Shown here in pieces: positions 8,113 to 16,601 of a stretch of 64,000 nt of DNA; within the stretch, counting starts at the first letter, position 1; every line of letters starts with the position of its first letter. The stretch covers positions 806,001 through 870,000 of the forward strand of contig NZ_JAMJWC010000001.1 of assembly GCF_023554555.1 (NCBI RefSeq), in the 5' to 3' direction. Source of the DNA: Sphingobacterium sp. lm-10 (lineage in GTDB: Bacteria > Bacteroidota > Bacteroidia > Sphingobacteriales > Sphingobacteriaceae). A program made the translations under genes and the position numbers. The notes beneath the pieces were generated by a model. That model was not told the origin of the DNA. It was given only the letters and a program-made list of their open reading frames with translations, and searched no databases.

Positions 8113-9396
8113 ATGAATGTGCTAGATTTTTTTGCGCGTATAAACAGAAAAGTAGAGGAAATAGGTATCAAAAACGAGGACATCTCACAACAGAATATTC
8201 GTACGCGTATGATCAACACGATTTCTGTTTGGTCATTCATTATTACCATATTATTTACCGTATTAAATCGTAGTCATAATCCAGTTTATATGACTATAGC
8301 TGATACGTTTTATTTGATGACGCTTTTAATCGTACTATATCTCAATTCTAAGCAGTTCTTTGAAGCTGGAAAAATATTGCTAGTATCTTCATCTATTGCA
8401 ATTCTTGTGATTGTAAATCTCACGTATGGCGATGCCGAATATCACTTAATATGTGTCGCAATTAGCAGCTTATTAATATTAGAACGATTTTCCCAGCAAC
8501 TGATATGCAATATTATCGTAGCAGTGGCTATCCTTATTCCTAAATATATTGGAATGGAGTTTCATTATGATGAGGATGTGATTAAAACTAGGATGGCGAC
8601 GAATCTAATGATCAATTTATTTTTCATTATTTTACTGGTAAAATATTTTATATCTATACAACAACGGTATCAATTGTTAATTCTAAAACAGAAGAACTAT
8701 CTGAATTTGCAGAATCAAAAGAAAGAGCAGTTTTATGCGATTATGGCGCACGACATGCGTTCGCCCATCACCACCTCTTACCAATGCCTTGACATGATTA
8801 TATCAGGAGATGTTGATGAAAGAGAGTCGAAGTCACTTCTGAAAAAAATCAGTGCGCAACTGTTAGAGATTAATCAGACAGCAGAAACCTTAACAAACTG
8901 GATCAATAAAGCAGAGGATCATTACGCAGCGCTTTCACAGAAAATAGTGCTGAAACCAGTTCTAGAAAGTGTGATAGCTTCTGTAGCACTTATGGCCGCA
9001 AAAAAGGAAATTCAAATTAGTATACAGGTTTGTGATAGCGTAGTTGTTTATATGGATCGTTCGCACTTGGGAACTATTCTGAAAAACATCTTGTTAAATG
9101 CCTTGAAATTTAGCCATAGAAGAAGTGAAGTTATTATTTCGATCACATCAATGCTAACCCAAACTAGGATTTCTATAAAGGATACAGGAGCAGGTATGAG
9201 TGAGGAAACTAAGTGTAAGTTATTTACAGAAGTTGTGGGACCAAACACAGGTACAGAAGGTGAGATCGGAACGGGATTCGGATTACAAATGTCTCAAAAA
9301 CTTGCTCAGGCAAACAAGAGTTTTATTTCTGTTGAAAGTGTACTGTATGAAGGAAGTACATTTCATCTGGTTATACCTAACAGCCAAATTCAATAG
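8113..9396 (+). CDS. Membrane histidine kinase with six-helix N-terminal sensor
   Basis: A 427-residue kinase. The first about 190 residues hold six hydrophobic segments (starting near residue 35 with SVWSFIITILFTVL, ending with NLMINLFFIILLVKYF), with only short loops, so the signal is probably sensed within the membrane. The kinase core follows: phospho-acceptor MAHDMRSP, N-box KNILLNALKFSH, G1 IKDTGAGM and G2 GTGFGLQMSQK. No receiver domain is attached and no regulator is directly downstream; it converges on the GAF/PAS gene, 12 bases away. The partner may be the lone receiver at 10563-10961. An imperfect -7 box (TTAATTTC) lies upstream. Confidence 0.85.
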   Translation: MNVLDFFARINRKVEEIGIKNEDISQQNIRTRMINTISVWSFIITILFTVLNRSHNPVYMTIADTFYLMTLLIVLYLNSKQFFEAGKILLVSSSIAILVIVNLTYGDAEYHLICVAISSLLILERFSQQLICNIIVAVAILIPKYIGMEFHYDEDVIKTRMATNLMINLFFIILLVKYFISIQQRYQLLILKQKNYLNLQNQKKEQFYAIMAHDMRSPITTSYQCLDMIISGDVDERESKSLLKKISAQLLEINQTAETLTNWINKAEDHYAALSQKIVLKPVLESVIASVALMAAKKEIQISIQVCDSVVVYMDRSHLGTILKNILLNALKFSHRRSEVIISITSMLTQTRISIKDTGAGMSEETKCKLFTEVVGPNTGTEGEIGTGFGLQMSQKLAQANKSFISVESVLYEGSTFHLVIPNSQIQ

Positions 9397-9408
9397 TCGG
9401 GGTTATGA

Positions 9409-10566
9409 TCATCTATCTTGCTTACAAAAATCTAATAAGACTCTTTGTATTTCTCGATCCAATTTAGTTGCAGCCTGTATAATCATATCTATCTCGTCGT
9501 TGGAAGGGATTTTATTTAATTCTTTCCAAATCTGTGTAATACCCAAAATAGACGAGAGTGGTCCTCTAAATCGATGTAGCTGTAAATCGTTAATCCATTG
9601 TAATCGACTATCGCTACCTCTTGAAATGGGATCATTGTTATGATCTGAAGAGAGTGGTAATGCATGATAAGAAACACCAATAAGCTCTCCGTTCGTATTG
9701 TAGGCTGGGCTGAAATGACAAAATGAGTTCACTCCCCCCCAGCATATGCCTGATTTTGTTTGCAAAGAGATACTTTGCCCTCCCAATGCCCGATCAAAGT
9801 TCTTTAAAAAATCAGACATAGTGAGTTCACCGATATAGTCTCTGATATCATCGCCTACCTGGATTTTCCGTTGCAAATTATCATAGATTAAGGTAGCTAG
9901 CAATGGATGGCACGCCATTACCGAAAAATTTTTATCTAACAAAAGCGTAACCATACGCGTGCTATTAAATAGGGATTCTCGACGAATATATGGATGATCT
10001 GTGTCACTGAACTGAGTCTCCATAGAAGATAGCACTTGTCCAGACTCAAACAATGTTACCAGCTGCTTAGACAGGGTAATCAGTAGAGTACGCTGTACAT
10101 CCGTTAGCTTTATCGATTTATCATTATAGACACAAAGATAACCGATCACCTCCAACCGCTCATTATGCAGGGGAATTCCTGCATAGAAGTTAATTTTCGG
10201 ATAGGCATTGCCTAATGCCCTATTAGGCAAGTAGGATATACTTTCTAAATTTTCAATGATGACAACATCATTGCCTTGTTGTAAACTATGAGGAACAGAA
10301 TGGTTTTTATGAATTGTATCTTCATCGAAACCCCTGTTGTAGAAATTATATTGGTGCTGATCGTTCAGTATAGATATGGTAGCATAGCGAGCCCTGCATA
10401 CATCTGCAGCCGCTGAAACCATATCCCGCACCTCTTGTTCGTTTTTTATTTTGAAGTCTAGTATTCGCTTTGAAGGTGCGATTTGTGCTGACCCTTGATA
10501 CGGCATTCTTTTGTGTTTTGATAATGTTACATGGGCAGCAAAAGCTGTTGAATAGCGTTTATTCAA
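9409..10566 (-). CDS. GAF-PAS protein with a phospho-acceptor (DHp) domain but no kinase domain
   Basis: A 385-residue cytoplasmic protein. A GAF domain spans about residues 45-165 (CRARYATISILNDQHQYNFY, FYAGIPLHNERLEVIGYLCVYN), a PAS-like domain about 195-310, and the last 60 residues form a two-helix DHp hairpin with the acceptor pattern LHRFRGPLSSILG (His331). The protein ends there: the ATP-binding domain of a histidine kinase is missing. It may relay phosphate from another kinase to the receiver encoded just upstream. The start given is a TTG overlapping the receiver stop (TTGA, four-base overlap); an ATG at 10506 is an alternative and would give 365 residues. Confidence 0.75.
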   Translation of the reverse strand: MNKRYSTAFAAHVTLSKHKRMPYQGSAQIAPSKRILDFKIKNEQEVRDMVSAAADVCRARYATISILNDQHQYNFYNRGFDEDTIHKNHSVPHSLQQGNDVVIIENLESISYLPNRALGNAYPKINFYAGIPLHNERLEVIGYLCVYNDKSIKLTDVQRTLLITLSKQLVTLFESGQVLSSMETQFSDTDHPYIRRESLFNSTRMVTLLLDKNFSVMACHPLLATLIYDNLQRKIQVGDDIRDYIGELTMSDFLKNFDRALGGQSISLQTKSGICWGGVNSFCHFSPAYNTNGELIGVSYHALPLSSDHNNDPISRGSDSRLQWINDLQLHRFRGPLSSILGITQIWKELNKIPSNDEIDMIIQAATKLDREIQRVLLDFCKQDR

Positions 10567-10961
10567 ACATTGTACTTTTGTATAGCATCATGGTAAATAT
10601 GCGTAAAATTTTCCTTAAGTAGTGGCTTCGTCACATATCCGGTCACCGCTTTTTTTGATAAGCTGCGAAAGCTATCTTCAGGAGAGACAGAGGAACTGAC
10701 AATGTAAAGCTCTGTGTTGTCAAGCAAATGACGATTATTAAGATGATCTACCAATTCCCAACCATTCATTACAGGCATATTTATATCGACTAACACAATA
10801 TCCGGAAGTGCATTACCTCGATCCGACTGGCAAATGAAATAATCATACGCCTGTTTGCCGTCTAAGAAGGTCAAAAATTCTAAGTCATCACAGAGCGAAG
10901 AAAAATTTACCTTGCACACGTAGTGAAAAATGGGGTCATCGTCTACAACACATATTATCAT
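10563..10961 (-). CDS. Stand-alone receiver-domain response regulator
   Basis: A 132-residue CheY-like protein made of one receiver. It shows the acidic pocket VDDDPIF, the phospho-acceptor in VLVDINMPVMNGWEL, the Ser switch YIVSSSV and the conserved Lys in GYVTKPLL. The ATG at 10961 is chosen because MIICVVDDD is the normal receiver start and an AAGGAAA purine stretch lies just before it; the frame is open back to 11000. Its stop overlaps the start of the GAF-PAS-DHp gene, so the two are translationally coupled and probably work as a phosphorelay pair. It has no output domain of its own. Confidence 0.85.
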   Translation of the reverse strand: MIICVVDDDPIFHYVCKVNFSSLCDDLEFLTFLDGKQAYDYFICQSDRGNALPDIVLVDINMPVMNGWELVDHLNNRHLLDNTELYIVSSSVSPEDSFRSLSKKAVTGYVTKPLLKENFTHIYHDAIQKYNV

Positions 10962-11156
10962 TTTCCTTGTTTTTTTGCCGTGAATGAAATTACGTAACAC
11001 AATAATAGAAATTTTTGCACAAATGAAAGTAGCTTACTAGCTCAATTTTCTCATCCAAAATTTAACGAAGCCAGGATGATTACATCAGGATAAATTCTAC
11101 ATCCGTTAAAGGGTTAAATTTAGCAACTAAAGACCGAAAAAAAATTTTATAGTTGA

Positions 11157-12608
11157 TCATTTGGATAATGTAAATAAGATGATGGAACCTTCTGGAAATT
11201 TTGATTCTACCCAGATTTCCCCTCCGTGTAGCTCTACTATTTTTTGGCTAGTAGTCAACCCAATACCACTACCGGTATACACTTCCTCGGAATGAAGCCG
11301 CTGAAATAAAGTAAAAATCCTTTCACGATCTTTATCGGCAATACCTATCCCATTGTCAATGACACGAAAAAGCCAATGTTCGCCCTCGTCATTAGCCTCT
11401 ATCTGGATTTCTGGAATACTTTCCTCCCGACGAAATTTAAGGGCGTTGCTTAATAAATTTTGGAACAGCTGATATAAAAACGTGGCATGCCCATTTACAA
11501 CAGGTAGATCACTACAAGTAATAACGGCCTTTGTATCTAAAATTTGTACGCGCAAATCCATCTTTACATGGTCTACAATTTCCGTAAGGTTACAACTTTC
11601 CTTTGCCGAATTGCCATCTAATTTTAAATGATCCAATAAGGTTTTTAGCATCTGTATGATCCTACCCGCAGAATCCTCTATTGCCTGAAAGAGGTATAGA
11701 TCTTCATCTCGCAATTTTTCTTGTAGGGTTTCCCTAAGCAAACCTGAAACGCTGATAATTGAATGTGCTGGGCTTAAGAGGTCGTGGGATGCCGCGAAAG
11801 TAAACTGTTCGACATCATGGGTTTTAATGATCAACTGACGATGTAACTCACTTAAGGAAATCTCAGCATTGTGCTCATCGGTGAGATCGCGTGTCACTTT
11901 AGAAAAACCGATAACAAGGCCTTCCCTGTCATGAATTGCGGTGATGGTAACAGTCCCCCAGAATCTCCCTCCGTCTTTCCGTACTCTCCAGCCTGTGGTA
12001 TTCGCACTGCCTTTACTTCTAGCCCGTTCCAATAACGCTGAAGGCATCCCGGCGATCCGATCTTCCTCTGTATAAAACAGAGAAAAATTCTTCCCTACTA
12101 TTTCATCAGCATAATACCCTTTAATACGTTCAGCTCCACGATTCCAATTTTCGACATTGCCCTCGGTATTTAATCGAAATATGGCGTAATCTTTGATTTC
12201 ACTGATCATATCAACCACGACCGTATCATCCATATTAACACTAGGCACAATCAACATAGCAAAGCCACAAATATGTTCTTCACCATCTCTGAGCGTGGCT
12301 ATCCCCACAGAATAAGCTCCCGCCCCCTGATCATTATTTAAGTGAATGCGTCTTCTGCTTCTTCCGTTTACGATTAGTTCTCTAATTACTTGCTCCCGCA
12401 TTTCTGCGGAGGTGTCTTCGGCACCGATAAGCTCCAAAAAGCTCAATCCATGAACTTTATCTATCCCTTCAGGAAGAAATTTTTCAATTTCTCCATTGTA
12501 CGATATCACAAATCCGGAAGAATCGAGAAAAAATAAAGTATAGTCTAACGTTTTTGCAGACTTTTGCGGGTTGTCATGTTTTAAGGTATAGCTTTCTTCG
12601 AAATGCAT
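11157..12608 (-). CDS. Soluble sensor histidine kinase with two PAS domains
   Basis: A 483-residue cytoplasmic kinase without membrane segments. A divergent PAS domain (about 20-125) is followed by a classical PAS-PAC (about 135-255) with IFRLNTEGNVENWNRGAERIKGY and the PAC block WRVRKDGGRFWGTVTITAI, which often binds a flavin, haem or small ligand. Then come the DHp helix with AASHDLLSPAHS, N-box FQNLLSNALKFRR, G1 VIDNGIGI and G2 GSGIGLTTSQKIVELHGG. The C-terminal kinase domain is of the phytochrome-like type. It sits 196 bases upstream of the receiver gene at 10563-10961 in the same direction, so that receiver is the likely target. Confidence 0.85.
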   Translation of the reverse strand: MHFEESYTLKHDNPQKSAKTLDYTLFFLDSSGFVISYNGEIEKFLPEGIDKVHGLSFLELIGAEDTSAEMREQVIRELIVNGRSRRRIHLNNDQGAGAYSVGIATLRDGEEHICGFAMLIVPSVNMDDTVVVDMISEIKDYAIFRLNTEGNVENWNRGAERIKGYYADEIVGKNFSLFYTEEDRIAGMPSALLERARSKGSANTTGWRVRKDGGRFWGTVTITAIHDREGLVIGFSKVTRDLTDEHNAEISLSELHRQLIIKTHDVEQFTFAASHDLLSPAHSIISVSGLLRETLQEKLRDEDLYLFQAIEDSAGRIIQMLKTLLDHLKLDGNSAKESCNLTEIVDHVKMDLRVQILDTKAVITCSDLPVVNGHATFLYQLFQNLLSNALKFRREESIPEIQIEANDEGEHWLFRVIDNGIGIADKDRERIFTLFQRLHSEEVYTGSGIGLTTSQKIVELHGGEIWVESKFPEGSIILFTLSK

Positions 12609-12841
12609 TGAAATATGCTCCTGAATCTCTTGTTTTTAAGTAATAGCTTACAGCAATAGGAGTCCTACTTTTCAGATATACTCCCTGTTTCCATGGGCAA
12701 ATTAAATAATAATTGTGGCAAATATTCGTAAAGGCTTAAGCCATTCGTGCTTTTAGAAAAAATTAGCAATTATTTGTTAGACATGATCCGATCTGTACTT
12801 TTCTATAAAATGCGTACATTTACCGCACAATCCACATCAAT

Positions 12842-14071
12842 ATGGCGCTTAATTACGTTTGGGTATCATTTTTTTTGATCACCTTTGTCGTGGCACTGAT
12901 CAAGCTGATCGGTGGTGATACCGAGATTTTTCAGCACATCGTGAATTCCTTGTTTGAAAGTGCTGCAAACGGAGCGACAATCAGCTTAGGGCTGGTTGGC
13001 ATGATGACCTTTGCTTTAGGCATCATGAAAATCGGCGAACGAGGTGGAATGATTGCTATTTTTGCACGCATCGTCGGCCCATTTTTCCATAAACTTTTTC
13101 CAGAAATCCCCAAGAATCACCCTGCATTGGGATCGATCTTGATGAATTTCTCTGCAAACGCTTTAGGACTTGACAATGCGGCTACGCCTTTAGGACTCAA
13201 AGCGATGAAAGAGTTACAAGAGCTTAACCCGCAAAAGGAGACGGCCTCGAATGCCCAAATCATGTTTATCGTGCTCAACGCTTCCAGCTTAACTCTTCTG
13301 CCGATCTCTATTATGGCATATAGACAAACAGCAGGAGCCGCACAGCCTTCAGACATCTTTTTGCCTATATTAATAGCCACTTTCTTCTCGACACTAGCGG
13401 CGTTGATTTTAGTCGCAATCTACCAGCGGATCAACCTGCTGAATAGAACCATATTAGCGTATTTGGGCGGTTTGTCGATTCTGGTATTTGGCACGTTGCT
13501 TTACTTTAATACGCTGAGCCAAGAGCAAATTGGCGTACTATCTCGTGTGGTGGGTAATGTCACCTTATTTACCATCTTCGTATCCTTTATCGCCTTAGCG
13601 TTATTTCGAAAAATAAATGTTTACGACGCTTTTATCGAGGGGGCCAAAGAGGGTTTTGAAGTGGCGGTAAAGATTATTCCTTATTTGGTGGCTATACTAG
13701 TAGGTATTGCTGTATTCCGAGCATCGGGTACCATGGATTATCTGGTAGATGGTATAGCATTTCTAATAGCCAGTGCAGGTTTAGATACAGGCTTTGTGGA
13801 TGCGCTGCCGGTGGCATTTATGAAACCGCTAAGCGGCTCCGGTGCACGCGGTTTGATGGTAGAATTGATGGCTACCAAAGGAGCAGATGATTTTGCTTCC
13901 CGTGTAGCCTGTGTGATTCAAGGTTCTACAGAAACTACTTTTTACGTGTTAGCCGTATATTTTGGCTCCGTTGCTATAAAGAATACCCGACATGCTTTGC
14001 CTTGCGCTTTGCTCGCAGAATTAGTCGGAGTTATTGCAGCAATCGTCGTGTCTTACATATTTTTTGGATAA
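12842..14071 (+). CDS. Fused SpmA-SpmB-type membrane protein (nucleoside recognition/Gate domains)
   Basis: A 409-residue inner-membrane protein. The N-terminal half matches SpmA: SANALGLDNAATPLGLKAMK is its signature. The C-terminal half matches SpmB: GSTETTFYVLAVYFGSVAIK is its signature. In Bacillus these are separate spore maturation proteins with Gate (nucleoside recognition) domains; in non-sporulating Bacteroidota the fusion is common and its transport role is not established. About ten hydrophobic segments are visible. TACATTTA at 12815-12822 is one base off the -7 consensus and would give a leader of about 15 bases. The methylglyoxal synthase gene follows after 101 bases. Confidence 0.8.
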   Translation: MALNYVWVSFFLITFVVALIKLIGGDTEIFQHIVNSLFESAANGATISLGLVGMMTFALGIMKIGERGGMIAIFARIVGPFFHKLFPEIPKNHPALGSILMNFSANALGLDNAATPLGLKAMKELQELNPQKETASNAQIMFIVLNASSLTLLPISIMAYRQTAGAAQPSDIFLPILIATFFSTLAALILVAIYQRINLLNRTILAYLGGLSILVFGTLLYFNTLSQEQIGVLSRVVGNVTLFTIFVSFIALALFRKINVYDAFIEGAKEGFEVAVKIIPYLVAILVGIAVFRASGTMDYLVDGIAFLIASAGLDTGFVDALPVAFMKPLSGSGARGLMVELMATKGADDFASRVACVIQGSTETTFYVLAVYFGSVAIKNTRHALPCALLAELVGVIAAIVVSYIFFG

Positions 14072-14172
14072 ACCTTTACGAAGTACTATCTTGATGCATC
14101 CGAGATATCAAGTAAGCCACTGCAAAAAACGTTGTGAAAAAACCAATACCTAATTAAATACCTTTTATAATA

Positions 14173-14547
14173 ATGATGAAAACAATCGCTCTAGTAGCAC
14201 ATGACGGGAAGAAAGCCGAGATGGTTGCCTTTGTAAAAGATCACAGAGAAGCGCTGGCTAAAGCTCATATCATAGCAACTGGTACTACCGGAACTTACGT
14301 TAAACAAACTGGACTGGAAGTAGAACTGAAACTAAGCGGTCCAAAAGGTGGTGATGCTCAGATAGCAGCATTAGCCGCTGAGGGTAAAGTCAATGGGATA
14401 ATCTTCTTTCGTGATCCTTTAGGAAAACATCCACATGAACCAGATATTCAAATGCTTATGAGAATATGTGATCTATATAATGTACCTTTAGCTACCAATC
14501 CTGCCACTGGTGGGTTAATATTAGAGGGATTATTAGCTTCCGTTTAA
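14173..14547 (+). CDS. mgsA: Methylglyoxal synthase
   Basis: A 124-residue cytoplasmic enzyme, close to the compact form of the family. It converts dihydroxyacetone phosphate to methylglyoxal and phosphate, a bypass of lower glycolysis when phosphate is limiting. Signature blocks are IALVAHDGKKAEMV, the phosphate-binding ATGTTG, SGPKGGDAQIAA, IIFFRDPLGKHPHEPDI and LATNPATGG; the catalytic Asp residues of GGDAQ and FFRDP are present. Two adjacent ATGs (14173 and 14176) are equally possible starts. It lies between the SpmA-SpmB-type gene and coaA, the latter with its own promoter. Confidence 0.92.
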   Translation: MMKTIALVAHDGKKAEMVAFVKDHREALAKAHIIATGTTGTYVKQTGLEVELKLSGPKGGDAQIAALAAEGKVNGIIFFRDPLGKHPHEPDIQMLMRICDLYNVPLATNPATGGLILEGLLASV

Positions 14548-14579
14548 AAAAATGCTAAGTAAAATATAGCTTCATAGTT

Positions 14580-14587
14580 TATATTTG
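14580..14587 (+). promoter_or_regulatory. Promoter -7 box of coaA
   Basis: TATATTTG is an exact TAnnTTTG match. It ends 21 bases before the ATG at 14609. It excludes the upstream in-frame start at 14585, which lies inside the box. No convincing -33 element is visible. Confidence 0.55.
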
Positions 14588-14608
14588 TGCCAGCAAAACA
14601 CACAAATC

Positions 14609-15562
14609 ATGTCTTCGATACAAGAGCAAACGTTTACCAATCCATTTCACACCTTCACCAAAGAGGAATGGAAAAATCTTAATGGCAAACGTTCACATAA
14701 CATGGCCGCTACAGACCTGGATAACCTACGGGCGTTGGGCGAGCCATTAAACATTGCAGAGATCGAAGATATTTACTTTCCGCTATCTAGCCTTATCGAA
14801 TTACATATTCGACAATATCGCTCGTTACATGCTTTAAACAACGAATACTTTCACCGCGAAGAAAAAAGACTGCCATTTATCATTGGCATTGCTGGTTCTG
14901 TAGCAGTCGGTAAAAGTACGACGGCCAGAGTGCTTCAGAAAGTACTATCGCTATTGCCAGATAAGCCCAGAGTAGATCTGGTAACCACGGATGGTTTTTT
15001 ATATCCTAATGCGGAACTAATTGCAAAAGGAATACTGAATAGAAAAGGATTTCCAGAAAGTTATGATACACGCTTGCTATTGAACTTTCTTTCTGAAATG
15101 AAATCGGGCAATCGAACGTACAAGCTGCCCCTATATTCGCACCTCGTTTACGATATCTTACCCGATGAATTTCAAACTATTGCACAGCCAGACATCCTAA
15201 TTGTAGAAGGCATTAATGTATTGCAAGTAAATTCCCAGAAACAGGCGGGAAATGGTGTGTTCGTATCTGATTTTTTTGACTTATCCATCTATGTAGATGC
15301 TGCTGAGGAAGATATTGTAAGTTGGTATATAGATCGTTTTGAATCGCTTCGTGCAACAGCTTTTCAGGATGCCAACTCCTATTTCCATAAGTACGCAGAT
15401 ATGTCACCTCAGGAAAGCCAGGAAATGGCCAGTGGAATCTGGAATGAGATTAATCGGCCCAACTTGCATGAAAACATTTTGCCGACCCGCTACCGTGCCG
15501 ATCTAATCCTGACAAAAGATGCCCAGCATTTTGTGAAAGAGGTAAAGGTTAGACGGACTTAG
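14609..15562 (+). CDS. coaA: Type I pantothenate kinase
   Basis: A 317-residue kinase of the P-loop family that phosphorylates pantothenate, the first step of coenzyme A synthesis. The Walker A motif is GIAGSVAVGKSTTAR. Other family blocks are VDLVTTDGFLYPN, KGFPESYDTRLLLNFL, LYSHLVYDI and DILIVEGINVLQ, as in the bacterial CoaA of Escherichia coli type. The start is set at ATG 14609 because an exact -7 promoter box at 14580-14587 would exclude the earlier in-frame ATG at 14585. Its last 14 bases overlap, on the opposite strand, the 3' end of the MscS gene. Confidence 0.95.
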   Translation: MSSIQEQTFTNPFHTFTKEEWKNLNGKRSHNMAATDLDNLRALGEPLNIAEIEDIYFPLSSLIELHIRQYRSLHALNNEYFHREEKRLPFIIGIAGSVAVGKSTTARVLQKVLSLLPDKPRVDLVTTDGFLYPNAELIAKGILNRKGFPESYDTRLLLNFLSEMKSGNRTYKLPLYSHLVYDILPDEFQTIAQPDILIVEGINVLQVNSQKQAGNGVFVSDFFDLSIYVDAAEEDIVSWYIDRFESLRATAFQDANSYFHKYADMSPQESQEMASGIWNEINRPNLHENILPTRYRADLILTKDAQHFVKEVKVRRT

Positions 15563-16460
15563 CAGCGGTACGATCTTGTTCGAACTTCAGCACTTCTTTC
15601 AAAATTTCATTTTCCAATCGTCTGTGTAACTTATTGCTGTTGCTGACAGCATGCAGATCGATGCGATATTTTACAAAGTCCTTCCCGATCTCCACCACTT
15701 TTAATTCCATTTCTTCACCAGCTTCCAAATTCGGATGTGCTTGAAGACTTTCTCGGAGCGCATTTTCCAATTGCTCTACCTCGAGTGCTATATGGAGTGG
15801 TAATTCAAATTTTACGGCAAATAGACTGGATGGATGTGCGGAGTGATTGGTAAGCGTAGAGGTAAATACCATGTTGTTGGGTACCATCACCATATCGTCT
15901 TCTTCATCTTGGAAAACAATATTTGCCAACGTAATATCGATGATGCGTCCTTGCTGATTGCCTACACGAATACGATCTCCAATCGATAATTGGTCGGAAA
16001 ACATAATAATCAAGCCACTAATCATATTGGTGATATAGTCTCGGAAAGTAACCGCGATTGCCATCGCCACAATGGTTAAGCTGGTGACAAACTCCAACGG
16101 ATTAATACCGAAGAATATCATCATGGCAATAACGGCACAGATGGCATTGGCCACGGCCGTCAATCGGTTCATCCCCAACACAAAATTACCACGCACTGCC
16201 CGGTTTGCATTTCGGGCATTGTAGATCGCAATAAAGGCGTAGCGTATAATCGAGAAAAAGATACTAGGTATCAAAAAAGTGTAAGCCGCAACCACCATTT
16301 GCGAGGGAAAACTTCTAGTTCTATTCGAGCCCGGAGTCAAAGCATAAAACTCTTCGAACTGCACCTCGCTCCAAATTAATAGTCCCGACACCACGATCTT
16401 CAAAATGAAGATAATTACCTGCCTGGATCGACGTTTCTTATCTGGATAATCCCTATTCAT
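15549..16460 (-). CDS. Small-conductance mechanosensitive channel (MscS family)
   Basis: A 303-residue inner-membrane protein with about four hydrophobic segments and the MscS core. The pore-lining and beta-domain region is clear: FRDYITNMISGLIIMFSDQLSIGDRIRVGNQQGRIIDITLANIVFQ, followed by MVMVPNNMVFTSTLTNHS. The C-terminal alpha/beta domain is present. Such channels open under membrane tension and release solutes after osmotic downshock. Family members in this phylum often have extra N-terminal helices, as here. It converges on coaA with 14 bases of shared antisense sequence. A near -7 box (TATTTTAG, 16467-16474) lies six bases before its ATG. Confidence 0.88.
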   Translation of the reverse strand: MNRDYPDKKRRSRQVIIFILKIVVSGLLIWSEVQFEEFYALTPGSNRTRSFPSQMVVAAYTFLIPSIFFSIIRYAFIAIYNARNANRAVRGNFVLGMNRLTAVANAICAVIAMMIFFGINPLEFVTSLTIVAMAIAVTFRDYITNMISGLIIMFSDQLSIGDRIRVGNQQGRIIDITLANIVFQDEEDDMVMVPNNMVFTSTLTNHSAHPSSLFAVKFELPLHIALEVEQLENALRESLQAHPNLEAGEEMELKVVEIGKDFVKYRIDLHAVSNSNKLHRRLENEILKEVLKFEQDRTAAKSV

Positions 16461-16520
16461 CGTTGGCTAAAATAGCTAATTTTCACCTAATTTTTACAGC
16501 ATTATTTTTTCCGTTTAAAA

Positions 16521-16551
16521 CAAATGCCCATCCATTTAGGACGAGCATTTG
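16521..16551 (-). terminator. Intrinsic terminator after the S9 peptidase gene
   Basis: CAAATGC (16521-16527) pairs with GCATTTG (16545-16551), with inner pairing of TCC and GGA. On the minus strand a run of four U follows at 16520-16517. It lies about 50 bases past the peptidase stop. Confidence 0.6.
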
Positions 16552-16601
16552 CTTTAAATAGTGACTTTCAAAAAGCCAACATCATTATTTGATAGCTAAA
16601 T

